The notes under the pieces were generated by a model. The model was not told where the DNA came from, made no database searches, and saw only the letters and a program-made list of their open reading frames with translations. A DNA stretch of 64,000 nt, taken from positions 3,410,001-3,474,000 of the forward strand of contig NC_134932.1 in assembly GCF_051020765.1 (NCBI RefSeq). The letters run 5' to 3'. This stretch comes from Lasioglossum baleicum (taxonomy: Eukaryota; Arthropoda; Insecta; Hymenoptera; Halictidae). Position numbers and translations under genes: made by a program. Numbering within the stretch: position 1 is the stretch's first letter; the number at the start of each line of letters is the position of its first letter. Of the stretch, positions 27,841 through 40,100 are shown piece by piece.

Positions 27841-30800
27841 GGGAAGCATCCTCTCGCACGTGTTTTTACTCGACTAGCCTGCGGGATGCATCCTCGCGCA
27901 CGTGTTTTTCCTCGACTAGCCTGCGGGATGCATCCTCTCGCACGTGTTTTTACTCGACTAGCCTGCGGGATGCATCCTCTCGCACGTGTTTCTACTCGAC
28001 TAGCCTGCTGGATGCATCCTCTCGCTCGTGTTTTTACTCGACTAGCCTGCGGGATGCATCCTCGCGCACGTGTTTTTACTCGACTAGCCTGCGGGATGCA
28101 TCCTCTCGCTCGTGTTTCTACTCGACTAGCCTGCGGGATGCATCCTCTCGCACGTGTTTCTACTCGACTAGCCTGCGTGATGCATCCTCTCGCACGTGTT
28201 TTTACTCGACTAGCCTGCGGGATGCATCCTCTCGCACGTGTTTTTACTCGACTAGCCTGCGGGATGCATCCTCTCGCACGTGTTTTTACTCGACTAGCCT
28301 GCGGGATGCATCCTCGCGCACGTATTTTTACTCGACTAGCCTGCGGGAAGCATCCTCTCGCACGTGTTTCTACTCGACTAGCCTGCGGGAAGCATCCTCT
28401 CGCACGTGTTTCTACTCGACTAGCCTGCGGGATGCATCCTCTCGCTCGTGTTTTTACACGACTAGCCTGCGGGAAGCATCCTCTAGCACGTGTTTTTACT
28501 CGACTAGCCTGCGGGATGCATCCTCTCGCACGTGTTTTTACTCGACTAGCCTGCGGGAAGCATCCTCTCGCACGTGTTTTTACTCGACTAGCCTGCGGGA
28601 TGCATCCTCGCGCACGTGTTTTTACTGGACTAGCCTGCGGGATGCATCCTCTCGCTCGTGTTTCTACTCGACTAGCCTGCGGGATGCATCCTCTCGCACG
28701 TGTTTTTACTCGACTAGCCTGCGGGATGCATCCTCTCGCACGTGTTTCTACTCGACTAGCCTGCGTGATGCATCCTCTCGCACGTGTTTTTACTCGACTA
28801 GCCTGCGGGATGCATCCTCGCGCACGTGTTTTTACTCGACTAGCCTGCGGGAAGCATCCTCTCGCACGTGTTTCTACTCGACTAGCCTGCGGGATGCATC
28901 CTCTCGCACGTGTTTTTACTCGACTAGCCTGCGGGATGCATCCTCTCGCACGTGTTTTTACTCGACTAGCCTGCGGGGTGCATCCTCTCGCACGTGTTTC
29001 TACTCGACTAGCCTGCGGGATGCATCCTCTCGCTCGTGTTTTTACACGACTAGCCTGCGGGAAGCATCCTCTAGCACGTGATTTTACTCGACTAGCCTGC
29101 GGGATGCATCCTCTCGCACGTGTTTTTACTCGACTAGCCTGCGGGATGCATCCTCTCGCACGTGTTTTTACTCGACTAGCCTGCGGGATGCATCCTCTCG
29201 CACGTGTTTCTACTCGACTAGCCTGCGGGATGCATCCTCTCGCTCGTGTTTTTACACGACTAGCCTGCGGGAAGCATCCTCTAGCACGTGTTTTTACTCG
29301 ACTAGCCTGCGGGATGCATCCTCTCGCACGTGTTTTTACTCGACTAGCCTGCGGGATGCATCCTCTCGCACGTGTTTTTACTCGACTAGCCTGCGGGATG
29401 CATCCTCTCGCTCGTGTTTTTACTCGACTAGCCTGCGGGATGCATAATCTCGCTCGTGTTTCTACTCGACTAGCCTGCGGGATGCATCCTCTCGCACGTG
29501 TTTTTACTCGACTAGCCTGCGGGATGCATCCTCTCGCACGTGTTTCTACTCGACTAGCCTGCGTGATGCATCCTCTCGCACGTGTTTTTAATCGACTAGC
29601 CTGCGGGTTGCATCCTCGCGCACGTGTTTTTACTGGACTAGCCTGCGGGATGCATCCTCTCGCTCGTGTTTTTACTCGACTAGCCTGCGGGATGCATCCT
29701 CTCGCACGTGTTTCTACTCGACTAGCCTGCGTGATGCATCCTCTCGCACGTGTTTTTACTCGACTAGCCTGCGGGATGCATCCTCGCGCACGTGTTTTTA
29801 CTGGACTAGCCTGCGGGATGCATCCTCTCGCTCGTGTTTCTACTCGACTAGCCTGCGGGATGCATCCTCTCGCACGTGTTTTTACTCGACTTGCCTGCGG
29901 GATGCATCCTCTCGCACGTGTTTCTACTCGACTAGCCTGCGTGATGCATCCTCTCGCACGTGTTTTTACTCGACTAGCCTGCGGGATGCATCCTCGCGCA
30001 CGTGTTTTTACTCGACTAGCCTGCGGGAAGCATCCTCTCGCACGTGTTTCTACTCGACTAGCCTGCGGGATGCATTCTCTCGCTCGTGTTTTTACACGAC
30101 TAGCCTGCGGGAAGCATCCTCTAGCACGTGTTTTTACTCGACTAGCCTGCGGGATGCATCCTCTCGCACGTGTTTTTACTCGACTAGCCTGCGGGATGCA
30201 TCCTCTCGCACGTGTTTTTACTCGACTAGCCTGCGGGATGCATCCTCTCGCTCGTGTTTTTACTCGACTAGCCTGCGGGATGCATCCTCTCGCTCGTGTT
30301 TCTACTCGACTAGCCTGCGGGATGCATCCTCTCGCACGTGTTTTTACTCGACTAGCCTGCGGGATGCATCCTCTCGCACGTGTTTCTACTCGACTAGCCT
30401 GCGGGATGCATCCTCTCGCACGTGTTTTTACTCGACTAGCCTGCGGGATGCATCCTCTCGCACGTGTTTCTACTCGACTAGCCTGCGTGATGCATCCTCT
30501 GGCACGTGTTTCACCTCGACTAGCCTGCGGGATGCATCCTCTCGCACGTGTTTCAACTCGACTAGCCTGCGGGATGCATCCTCTCGCACGTGTTTTTACT
30601 CGACTAGCCTGCGGGATGCATCCTCTCGCACGTGTTTCAACTCGACTAGCCTGCGGGATGCATCCTCCCGCTCGTGTTTCTACTCGACTAGCCTGCGGGA
30701 TGCATCCTCTCGCACGTGTTTCTACTCGACTAGCCTGCGGGATGCATCCTCTCGCACGTTTTTTTACTCGACTAGCCTGCGGGATGCATCCTCGCGCACG

Positions 30801-33800
30801 TGTTTTTCCTCGACTAGCCTGCGGGATGCATCCTCTCGCACGTGTTTTTACTCGACTAGCCTGCGGGATGCATCCTCTCGCACGTGTTTCTACTCGACTA
30901 GCCTGCGGGATGCATCCTCTCGCACGTGTTTTTACTCGACTTACCTGCGGGATGCATCCTCTCGCACGTGTTTCAACTCGACTAGCCTGCGGGATGCATC
31001 CTCTCGCACGTGTTTTTACTCGACTAGCCTGCGGGATGCATCCTCTCGCACGTGTTTCAACTCGACTAGCCTGCGGGATGCATCCTCTCGCTCGTGTTTC
31101 TACTCGACTAGCCTGCGGGATGCATCCTCTCGCACGTGTTTTAACTCGACTAGCCTGCGGGATGCATCCTCTCGCACGTGTTTTTACTCGACTAGCCTGC
31201 GGGGTGCATCCTCTCGCACGTGTTTTTACTCGACTAGCCTGCGGGAAGCATCCTCTCGCACGTGTTTTTACTCGACTAGCCTGCGGGATGCATCCTCTCG
31301 CTCGTGTTTCTACTCGACTAGCCTGCGGGATGCATCCTCTCGCACGTGTTTTTACTCGACTAGCCTGCGGGATGCATCCTCTCGCACGTGTTTCTACTCG
31401 ACTAGCCTGCGGGATGCATCCTCTCGCACGTGTTTTTACTCGACTAGCCTGCGGGATGCATCCTCTCGCACGTGTTTCTACTCGACTAGCCTGCGTGATG
31501 CATCCTCTGGCACGTGTTTCACCTCGACTAGCCTGCGGGATGCATCCTCTCGCACGTGTTTCAACTCGACTAGCCTGCGGGATGCATCCTCTCGCACGTG
31601 TTTTTACTCGACTAGCCTGCGGGATGCATCCTCTCGCACGTGTTTCAACTCGACTAGCCTGCGGGATGCATCCTCCCGCTCGTGTTTCTACTCGACTAGC
31701 CTGCGGGATGCATCCTCTCGCACGTGTTTCTACTCGACTAGCCTGCGGGATGCATCCTCTCGCACGTGTTTTTACTCGACTAGCCTGCGGGATGCATCCT
31801 CGCGCACGTGTTTTTCCTCGACTAGCCTGCGGGATGCATCCTCTCGCACGTGTTTTTACTCGACTAGCCTGCGGGATGCATCCTCTCGCACGTGTTTCTA
31901 CTCGACTAGCCTGCGGGATGCATCCTCTCGCACGTGTTTTTACTCGACTAGCCTGCGGGATGCATCCTCTCGCACGTGTTTCAACTCGACTAGCCTGCGG
32001 GATGCATCCTCTCGCACGTGTTTTTACTCGACTAGCCTGCGGGATGCATCCTCTCGCACGTGTTTCAACTCGACTAGCCTGCGGGATGCATCCTCTCGCT
32101 CGTGTTTCTACTCGACTAGCCTGCGGGATGCATCCTCTCGCACGTGTTTTAACTCGACTAGCCTGCGGGATGCATCCTCTCGCACGTGTTTTTACTCGAC
32201 TAGCCTGCGGGGTGCATCCTCTCGCACGTGTTTTTACTCGACTAGCCTGCGGGAAGCATCCTCTCGCACGTGTTTTTACTCGACTAGCCTGCGGGATGCA
32301 TCCTCGCGCACGTGTTTTTACTCGACTAGCCTGCGGGATGCATCCTCTCGCTCGTGTTTCTACTCGACTAGCCTGCGGGATGCATCCTCTCGCACGTGTT
32401 TTTACTCGACTAGCCTGCGGGATGCATCCTCTCGCACGTGTTTCTACTCGACTAGCCTGCGTGATGCATCCTCTCGCACGTGTTTTTACTCGACTAGCCT
32501 GCGGGATGCATCCTCTCGCACGTGTTTTTACTCGACTAGCCTGCGGGAAGCATCCTCTCGCACGTGTTTTTAATCGACTAGCCTGCGGGTTGCATCCTCG
32601 CGCACGTGTTTTTACTGGACTAGCCTGCGGGATGCATCCTCTCGCTCGTGTTTCTACTCGACTAGCCTGCGGGATGCATCCTCTCGCACGTGTTTTTACT
32701 CGACTTGCCTGCGGGATGCATCCTCTCGCACGTGTTTCTACTCGACTAGCCTGCGTGATGCATCCACTCGCACGTGTTTTTACTCGACTAGCCTGCGGGA
32801 TGCATCCTCGCGCACGTGTTTTTACTCGACTAGCCTGCGGGAAGCATCCTCTCGCACGTGTTTCTACTCGACTAGCCTGCGGGATGCATCCTCTCGCACG
32901 TGTTTTTACTCGACTAGCCTGCGGGATGCATCCTCTCGCACGTGTTTCTACTCGACTAGAGTGCGTGATGCATCCTCTCGCACGTGTTTTTACTCGACTA
33001 GCCTGCGGGATGCATCCTCTCGCACGTGTTTTTACTCGACTAGCCTGCGCGGTGCATCCTCTCGCACGTGTTTTTACTCGACTAGCCTGCGGGGTGCATC
33101 CTCTCGCACGTGTTTCTACTCGACTAGCCTGCGGGATGCATCCCCTCGCTCGTGTTTTTACACGACTAGCCTGCGGGAAGCATCCTCTAGCACGTGTTTT
33201 TACTCGACTAGCCTGCGGGATGCATCCTCTCGCACGTGTTTTTACTCGACTAGCCTGCGGGATGCATCCTCTCGCACGTGTTTTTACTCGACTAGCCTGC
33301 GGGATGCATCCTCTCGCACGTGTTTCTACTCGACTAGCCTGCGGGATGCATCCTCTCGCACGTGTTTTTACTCGACTAGCCTGCGGGATGCATCCTCTCG
33401 CACGTGTTTTTACTCGACTAGCCTGCGGGATGCATCCTCGCGCACGTGTTTTTCCTCGACTAGCCTGCGGGATGCATCCTCTCGCACGTGTTTTTACTCG
33501 ACTAGCCTGCGGGATGCATCCTCTCGCACGTGTTTCTACTCGACTAGCCTGCGGGATGCATCCTCTCGCACGTGTTTTTACTCGACTAGCCTGCGGGATG
33601 CATCCTCTCGCACGTGTTTCAACTCGACTAGCCTGCGGGATGCATCCTCTCGCACGTGTTTTTACTCGACTAGCCTGCGGGATGCATCCTCTCGCACGTG
33701 TTTCAACTCGACTAGCCTGCGGGATGCATCCTCTCGCTCGTGTTTCTACTCGACTAGCCTGCGGGATGCATCCTCTCGCACGTGTTTTAACTCGACTAGC

Positions 33801-35467
33801 CTGCGGGATGCATCCTCTCGCACGTGTTTTTACTCGACTAGCCTACGGGGTGCATCCTCTCGCACGTGTTTTTACTCGACTAGCCTGCGGGAAGCATCCT
33901 CTCGCACGTGTTTTTAATCGACTAGCCTGCGGGATGCATCCTCGCGCACGTGTTTTTACTCGACTAGCCTGCGGGATGCATCCTCTCGCTCGTGTTTCTA
34001 CTCGACTAGCCTGCGGGATGCATCCTCTCGCACGTGTTTTTACTCGACTAGCCTGCGGGATGCATCCTCTCGCACGTGTTTCTACTCGACTAGCCTGCGT
34101 GATGCATCCTCTCGCACGTGTTTTTACTCGACTAGCCTGCGGGATGCATCCTCTCGCACGTGTTTTTACTCGACTAGCCTGCGGGAAGCATCCTCTCGCA
34201 CGTGTTTTTAATCGACTAGCCTGCGGGTTGCATCCTCGCGCACGTGTTTTTACTGGACTAGCCTGCGGGATGCATCCTCTCGCTCGTGTTTTTACTCGAC
34301 TAGCCTGCGGGATGCATCCTCTCGCACGTGTTTCTACTCGACTAGCCTGCGTGATGCATCCTCTCGCACGTGTTTTTACTCGACTAGCCTGCGGGATGCA
34401 TCCTCGCGCACGTGTTTTTACTGGACTAGCCTGCGGGATGCATCCTCTCGCTCGTGTTTCTACTCGACTAGCCTGCGGGATGCATCCTCTCGCACGTGTT
34501 TTTACTCGACTTGCCTGCGGGATGCATCCTCTCGCACGTGTTTCTACTCGACTAGCCTGCGTGATGCATCCTCTCGCACGTGTTTTTACTCGACTAGCCT
34601 GCGGGATGCATCCTCGCGCACGTGTTTTTACTCGACTAGCCTGCGGGAAGCATCCTCTCGCACGTGTTTCTACTCGACTAGCCTGCGGGATGCATTCTCT
34701 CGCTCGTGTTTTTACACGACTAGCCTGCGGGAAGCATCCTCTAGCACGTGTTTTTACTCGACTAGCCTGCGGGATGCATCCTCTCGCACGTGTTTTTACT
34801 CGACTAGCCTGCGGGATGCATCCTCTCGCACGTGTTTTTACTCGACTAGCCTGCGGGATGCATCCTCTCGCTCGTGTTTTTACTCGACTAGCCTGCGGGA
34901 TGCATCCTCTCGCTCGTGTTTCTACTCGACTAGCCTGCGGGATGCATCCTCTCGCACGTGTTTTTACTCGACTAGCCTGCGGGATGCATCCTCTCGCACG
35001 TGTTTCTACTCGACTAGCCTGCGGGATGCATCCTCTCGCACGTGTTTTTACTCGACTAGCCTGCGGGATGCATCCTCTCGCACGTGTTTCTACTCGACTA
35101 GCCTGCGTGATGCATCCTCTGGCACGTGTTTCACCTCGACTAGCCTGCGGGATGCATCCTCTCGCACGTGTTTCAACTCGACTAGCCTGCGGGATGCATC
35201 CTCTCGCACGTGTTTTTACTCGACTAGCCTGCGGGATGCATCCTCTCGCACGTGTTTCAACTCGACTAGCCTGCGGGATGCATCCTCCCGCTCGTGTTTC
35301 TACTCGACTAGCCTGCGGGATGCATCCTCTCGCACGTGTTTCTACTCGACTAGCCTGCGGGATGCATCCTCTCGCACGTGTTTTTACTCGACTAGCCTGC
35401 GGGATGCATCCTCGCGCACGTGTTTTTCCTCGACTAGCCTGCGGGATGCATCCTCTCGCACGTGTTT

Positions 35468-35567
35468 NNNNNNNNNNNNNNNNNNNNNNNNNNNNNNNNN
35501 NNNNNNNNNNNNNNNNNNNNNNNNNNNNNNNNNNNNNNNNNNNNNNNNNNNNNNNNNNNNNNNNNNN
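35468..35567. other. Assembly gap of 100 N
   Basis: Exactly 100 undetermined bases separate the satellite contig on the left from the telomeric tract on the right. The round number is the usual placeholder for a scaffold gap of unknown size. The join should not be trusted, because a telomere tract begins at the first base after it. Confidence 0.98.
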
Positions 35568-36018
35568 CTAACCTAACCTAACCTAACCTAACCTAACCTA
35601 ACCTAACTACTAACCTAACCTAACCTAACCTAACCTAACCAACCTAACCTAACCTAACCTAACCTAACCTAACCTAACCTAACCTAACCTAACCTAACCT
35701 AACCTAACCTAACCTAACCTAACCTAACCTAACCTAACCTAACCTAACCTAACCTAACCTAACCTAACCTAACCTAACCTAACCTAACCTAACCTAACCT
35801 AACCTAACCTAACCTAACCTAACCTAACCTAACCTAACCTAACCTAACCTAACCTAACCTAACCTAACCTAACCTAACCTAACCTAACCTAACCTAACCT
35901 AACCTAACCTAACCTAACCTAACCTAACCTAACCTAACCTAACCTAACCTAACCTAACCTAACCTAACCTAACCTAACCTAACCTAACCTAACCTAACCT
36001 AACCTAACCTAACCTAAC
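35568..36018 (-). repeat. Telomeric repeat tract (CCTAA)n / (TTAGG)n
   Basis: About 90 head-to-tail CCTAA units, the complement of the arthropod telomere repeat TTAGG. Two irregularities are near the gap, an ACTACTAACC at about 35607 and an AACCAACC at about 35638; the rest is perfect. With the C-rich strand on plus, the physical chromosome end lies to the left and the chromosome body to the right. Confidence 0.97.
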
Positions 36019-36305
36019 GCTAAACTAACCTCTCAAAAACACTCTCACAACACACTAACGCTAAACTAACCTCTCAAAAACACTCTCACAACACACTAAC
36101 GCTAAACTAACCTCTCAAAAACACTCTCACAACACACTAACGCTAAACTAACCTCTCAAAAACACTCTCACAACACACTAACGCTAAACTAACCTCTCAA
36201 AAACACTCTCACAACACACTAACGCTAAACTAACCTCTCAAAAACACTCTCACAACACACTAACGCTAAACTAACCTCTCAAAAACACTCTCACAACACA
36301 CTAAC
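36019..36305. repeat. Seven identical 41-bp subtelomeric repeats
   Basis: A 41-bp unit beginning GCTAAACTAACCTCTC and ending CACACTAAC repeats seven times, with starts at 36019, 36060, 36101, 36142, 36183, 36224 and 36265. I see no differences between copies. The unit contains telomere-like CTAAACTAACC, so it may derive from degenerate telomere sequence. The array abuts the CCTAA tract with no spacer. Confidence 0.95.
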
Positions 36306-36332
36306 ACTCACACTAACCCCTAACTCTAACCC
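36306..36332. repeat. Degenerate telomere-like stretch
   Basis: A short stretch containing CACTAACCCCTAACTCTAAC lies between the 41-bp and 24-bp repeats. It reads as a diverged telomere-like sequence with C4TAA variants. Confidence 0.6.
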
Positions 36333-36840
36333 CTGCACAGGTTTTTTGACATGCGCAGGTTTTTTGGAATGCGCATACACAGGTTTTTTGGAATGCGCAT
36401 GCGCAGGTTTTTTGGGATGCGCATGCGCAGGTTTTTTGGCATGCGCATGCGCAGTTTTTTTGGAATGCGCATGCGCAGGTTTTTTTAGGATGCGCATGCG
36501 CAGGTTTTTTGGGATGCGCATGCGCAGGTTTTTTGGCATGCGCATGCGCAGTTTTTTTGGAATGCGCATGCGCAAGTTTTTTGGCATGCGCATGCGCAGG
36601 GTTTTTTGGGATGCGCATGCGCAAGTTTTTTGGCATGCGCATGCGCAGGGTTTTTTGGGATGCGCATGCGCAGGTTTTTTTGGATGCGCATGCGCAGGTT
36701 TTTTTAGGATGCGCATGCGCAGGTTTTATGGGATGCGCATGCGCAGGTTTTTTTAGGATGCGCATGCGCAGGTTTTCTTAGGATGCGCATGCGCAGGTTT
36801 TTTAGGATGCGCATGCGCAGGTTTTTTTAGGATGCGCATG
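36333..36840. repeat. About 21 copies of a ~24-bp repeat with palindrome TGCGCATGCGCA
   Basis: The unit is GATGCGCATGCGCAGG followed by a run of five to seven T and GG or AGG. Length varies by one or two bases between copies because of the T run. The 12-base TGCGCATGCGCA is a perfect palindrome and is almost invariant. Short open frames appear on both strands only because the repeat is simple and palindromic. Confidence 0.93.
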
Positions 36841-37095
36841 TTTATTGGCATGCGCCCGAGCAGTTTGTGTTTGAAACAATGCATTCATTCCGCAGGTTAG
36901 GTGAGCGAAAACACGTATGAGAAGATGCATTCCGCAGGTTAGGTGAGCGAAAACCAGAGTGAGAGGATGCATACCGCAGGTTAGGTGAGCGAAAACACGT
37001 GTTTTCACTAACATAACCCATAGAATGCATCTCCAAACACGAGTTTTGACTAACCTAACCCATAGAATGCATCTCCTAACACGTGTTTTGACTAC
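36841..37095. repeat. Diverged 42-bp monomers, part inverted, part direct
   Basis: CCGCAGGTTAGGTGAGCG recurs at 36890, 36932 and 36974, exactly 42 bp apart. It aligns with the reverse complement of the satellite monomer. After the perfect palindrome GAAAACACGTGTTTTC at 36991-37006 the orientation flips, and direct 42-bp units begin GCATCTCC at 37027 and 37069. Direct units contain GACTAACCTAACCC where the main satellite has GACTAGCCTGCGG, so they keep a telomere-like motif. Confidence 0.8.
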
Positions 37096-37190
37096 AGCAC
37101 TTTGATCCTAGCCATGAGGCTGAGAAGCTTGTTTTTGAGATGCGCATGCGCAGGTTTTTTGGGATGCGCATGCGCAGGTTTTTTTGGGAT
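37096..37190. repeat. Short unique spacer plus two more 24-bp repeats
   Basis: About 40 bp of unassigned sequence is followed at 37138-37190 by two copies of the GATGCGCATGCGCAGG-T(n) repeat. These pass directly into the second 42-bp array at GGGAT/CGCACGTG. Both repeat families share GGGATGC at this border, so the junction could have formed by recombination at that short match. Confidence 0.75.
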
Positions 37191-40100
37191 CGCACGTGTT
37201 TTTACTCGACTAGCCTGCGGGATGCATCCTCTCGCACGTGTTTGTACTCGACTAGCCTGCGAGAGCCATCCTCTCGCTCGTGTTTTTACTCGACTAGCCT
37301 TCGGGATGCATCCTCCCGCACGTGTTTTTACTCGACTAGCCTGCGGGATGCATCCTCTCGCACGTGTTTTTACTCGACTAGCCTGCGGGATGCATCCTCT
37401 CCCACGTGTTTTTACTCGACTAGCCTGCGGGATGCATCCTCTCGCACGTGTTTTTACTCGACTAGCCTGCGCGATGCATCCTCTCGCACGTGTTTTTACT
37501 TGACTAGCCTGCGGGATGCATCCTCTCGCACGTGTTTCAACTCGACTAGCCTGCGGGATGCATCCTCCCGCACGTGTTTTTACTCCACTAGCCTGCGGGA
37601 TGCATCCTCTCGCACGTGTTTTTACTCGACTAGCCTGCGCGATGCATCCTCTCGCACGTGTTTTTACTCGACTAGCCTGCGGGATGCATCCTCTCGCACG
37701 TGTTTTTACTCGACTAGCCTTAGGGATGCATCCTCTCGCACGTGTTTTTACTCGACTAGCCTTCGGGATGCATCCTCCCGCACGTGTTTTTACTCGACTA
37801 GCCTGCGGGATGCATCCTCTCGCACGTGTTTTTACTCGACTAGCCTGCGGGATGCATCCTCTCCCACGTGTTTTTACTCGACTAGCCTGCGGGATGCATC
37901 CTCTCGCACGTGTTTTTACTCGACTAGCCTGCGCGATGCATCCTCTCGCACGTGTTTTTACTTGACTAGCCTGCGGGATGCATCCTCTCGCACGTGTTTC
38001 AACTCGACTAGCCTGCGGGATGCATCCTCCCGCACGTGTTTTTACTCCACTAGCCTGCGGGATGCATCCTCTCGCACGTGTTTTTACTCGACTAGCCTGC
38101 GGGATGCATCCTCCCGCACGTGTTTCTACTCGACTAGCCTGCGGGAAGCATCCTCTCGCACGTGTTTTTACTCGACTAGCCTGCGTGATGCATCCTCTCG
38201 CACGTGTTTCAACTCGACTAGCCTGCGGGATGCATCCTCTCGCACGTGTTTTTACTCGACTAGCCTGCGGGATGCATGCTCTCGCACGTGTTTTTACTCG
38301 ACTAGCCTGCGGGATGCATCCTCTCGCACGTGTTTTTACTCGACTAGCCTGCGGGATGCATCCTCTCGCACGTGTTTTTACTCGACTAGCCTGCGGTATG
38401 CATCCTCTCGCACGTGTTTTTACTCGACTAGCCTGCGAGAGCCATCCTCTCGCACGTGTTTTTACTCGACTAGCCTGCGGGATGCATCCTCTCGCACGTG
38501 TTTTTACTCGACTAGCCTGCGGGATGCATCCTCTCGCACGTGTTTTTACTCGACTAGCCTGCGCGATGCATCCTCTCGCACGTGTTTTTACTCGACTAGC
38601 CTGCGGGATGCATCCTCTCCCACGTGTTTTTACTCGACTAGCCTGCGGGATGCATCCTCTCGCACGTGTTTTTACTCGACTAGCCTGCGGGATGCACCCT
38701 CTCGCACGTGTTTCTACTCGACTAGCCTGCGAGAGCCATCCTCTCGCACGTGTTTGTACTCGACTAGCCTGCGAGAGCCATCCTCTCGCACGTGTTTTTA
38801 CTCGACTAGCCTGCGCGATGCATCCTCTCGCACGTGTTTTTACTCGACTAGCCTGCGCGATGCATCCTCTCGCACGTGTTTTTACTCGACTAGCCTGCGG
38901 GATGCATCCTCTCGCACGTGTTTCAACTCGACTAGCATGCGGGATGCATCCTCTCGCACGTGTTTTTACTCGACTAGCCTGCGGGATGCATTCTCTCGCA
39001 CGTGTTTTTACTCGACTAGCCTGCGGGATGCATCCTCTCGCACGTGTTTCTACTCGACTAGCCTGCGGGATGCATCCTCTCGCACGTGTTTGTACTCGAC
39101 TAGCCTGCGAGAGCCATCCTCTCGCACGTGTTTTTACTCGACTAGCCTGCGAGAGCCATCCTCTCGCACGTGTTTTTACTCGACTAGCCTGCGGGATGCA
39201 TCCTCTCGCACGTGTTTGTACTCGACTAGCCTGCGAGAGCCATCCTCTCGCACGTGTTTTTACTCGACTAGCCTTCGGGATGCATCCTCCCGCACGTGTT
39301 TTTACTCGACTAGCCTGCGGGATGCATCCTCTCGCACGTGTTTTTACTCGACTAGCCTGCGGGATGCATCCTCTCCCACGTGTTTTTACTCGACTAGCCT
39401 GCGGGATGCATCCTCTCGCACGTGTTTTTACTCGACTAGCCTGCGCGATGCATCCTCTCGCACGTGTTTTTACTTGACTAGCCTGCGGGATGCATCCTCT
39501 CGCACGTGTTTCAACTCGACTAGCCTGCGGGATGCATCCTCCCGCACGTGTTTTTACTCCACTAGCCTGCGGGATGCATCCTCTCGCACGTGTTTTTACT
39601 CGACTAGCCTGCGGGATGCATCCTCTCGCACGTGTTTCTACTCGACTAGCCTGCGGGAAGCATCCTCTCGCACGTGTTTTTACTTGACTAGCCTGCGGGA
39701 TGCATCCTCTCGCACGAGTTTTTACTCGACTAGCCTGCGTGATGCATCCTCTCGCACGTGTTTCAACTCGACTAGCCTGCGCGATGCATCCTCTCGCACG
39801 TGTTTTTACTCGACTAGCCTGCGCGATGCATCCTCTCGCACGTGTTTTTACTCGACTAGCCTGCGGGATGCATCCTCTCGCACGTGTTTCTACTCGACTA
39901 GCCTGCGGGATGCATCCTCTCGCACGTGTTTGTACTCGACTAGCCTGCGAGAGCCATCCTCTCGCACGTGTTTTTACTCGACTAGCCTGCGAGAGCCATC
40001 CTCTCGCACGTGTTTTTACTCGACTAGCCTGCGGGATGCATCCTCTCGCACGTGTTTGTACTCGACTAGCCTGCGAGAGCCATCCTCTCGCACGTGTTTT

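Larger units (their letters stand above)
1..35467. repeat. 42-bp satellite array, left contig (about 844 monomers)
   Basis: A tandem array of a 42-bp monomer fills the left half of the window without interruption and runs off the left edge. Each monomer contains the E-box palindrome CACGTG, a run of T residues, and a CTCGACTAGCCTGCGG segment. Variation sits at a few fixed places: after CACGTG (TTTTTAC, TTTCTAC, TTTCAAC, or GATTTAAC), within the core (CTCGTG, CACCTG, CACGTA, CATGTG) and at the GGGAT/GTGAT/GGAAG/GGGGTG border. These variants recur in the same order over many monomers, so blocks of monomers were copied together. Two reading frames stay open because 42 is a multiple of three. There is no promoter, codon structure or non-repetitive domain to support coding. 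Confidence 0.97.

Noticed and set aside
1..35467. CRISPR-like regular repeats
   Set aside because: Repeats are directly contiguous without unique spacers, and the context is a eukaryotic telomere region.
35..35571. Two giant open frames (6382 and 5459 codons) in the left satellite
   Set aside because: They follow from a 42-bp repeat with no stop in two frames; the variants are shared at DNA level without frame preference, and the second runs into the N gap.
36291..36781. Several short Ala/His/Cys-rich frames on both strands
   Set aside because: Translations of the palindromic 24-bp repeat.
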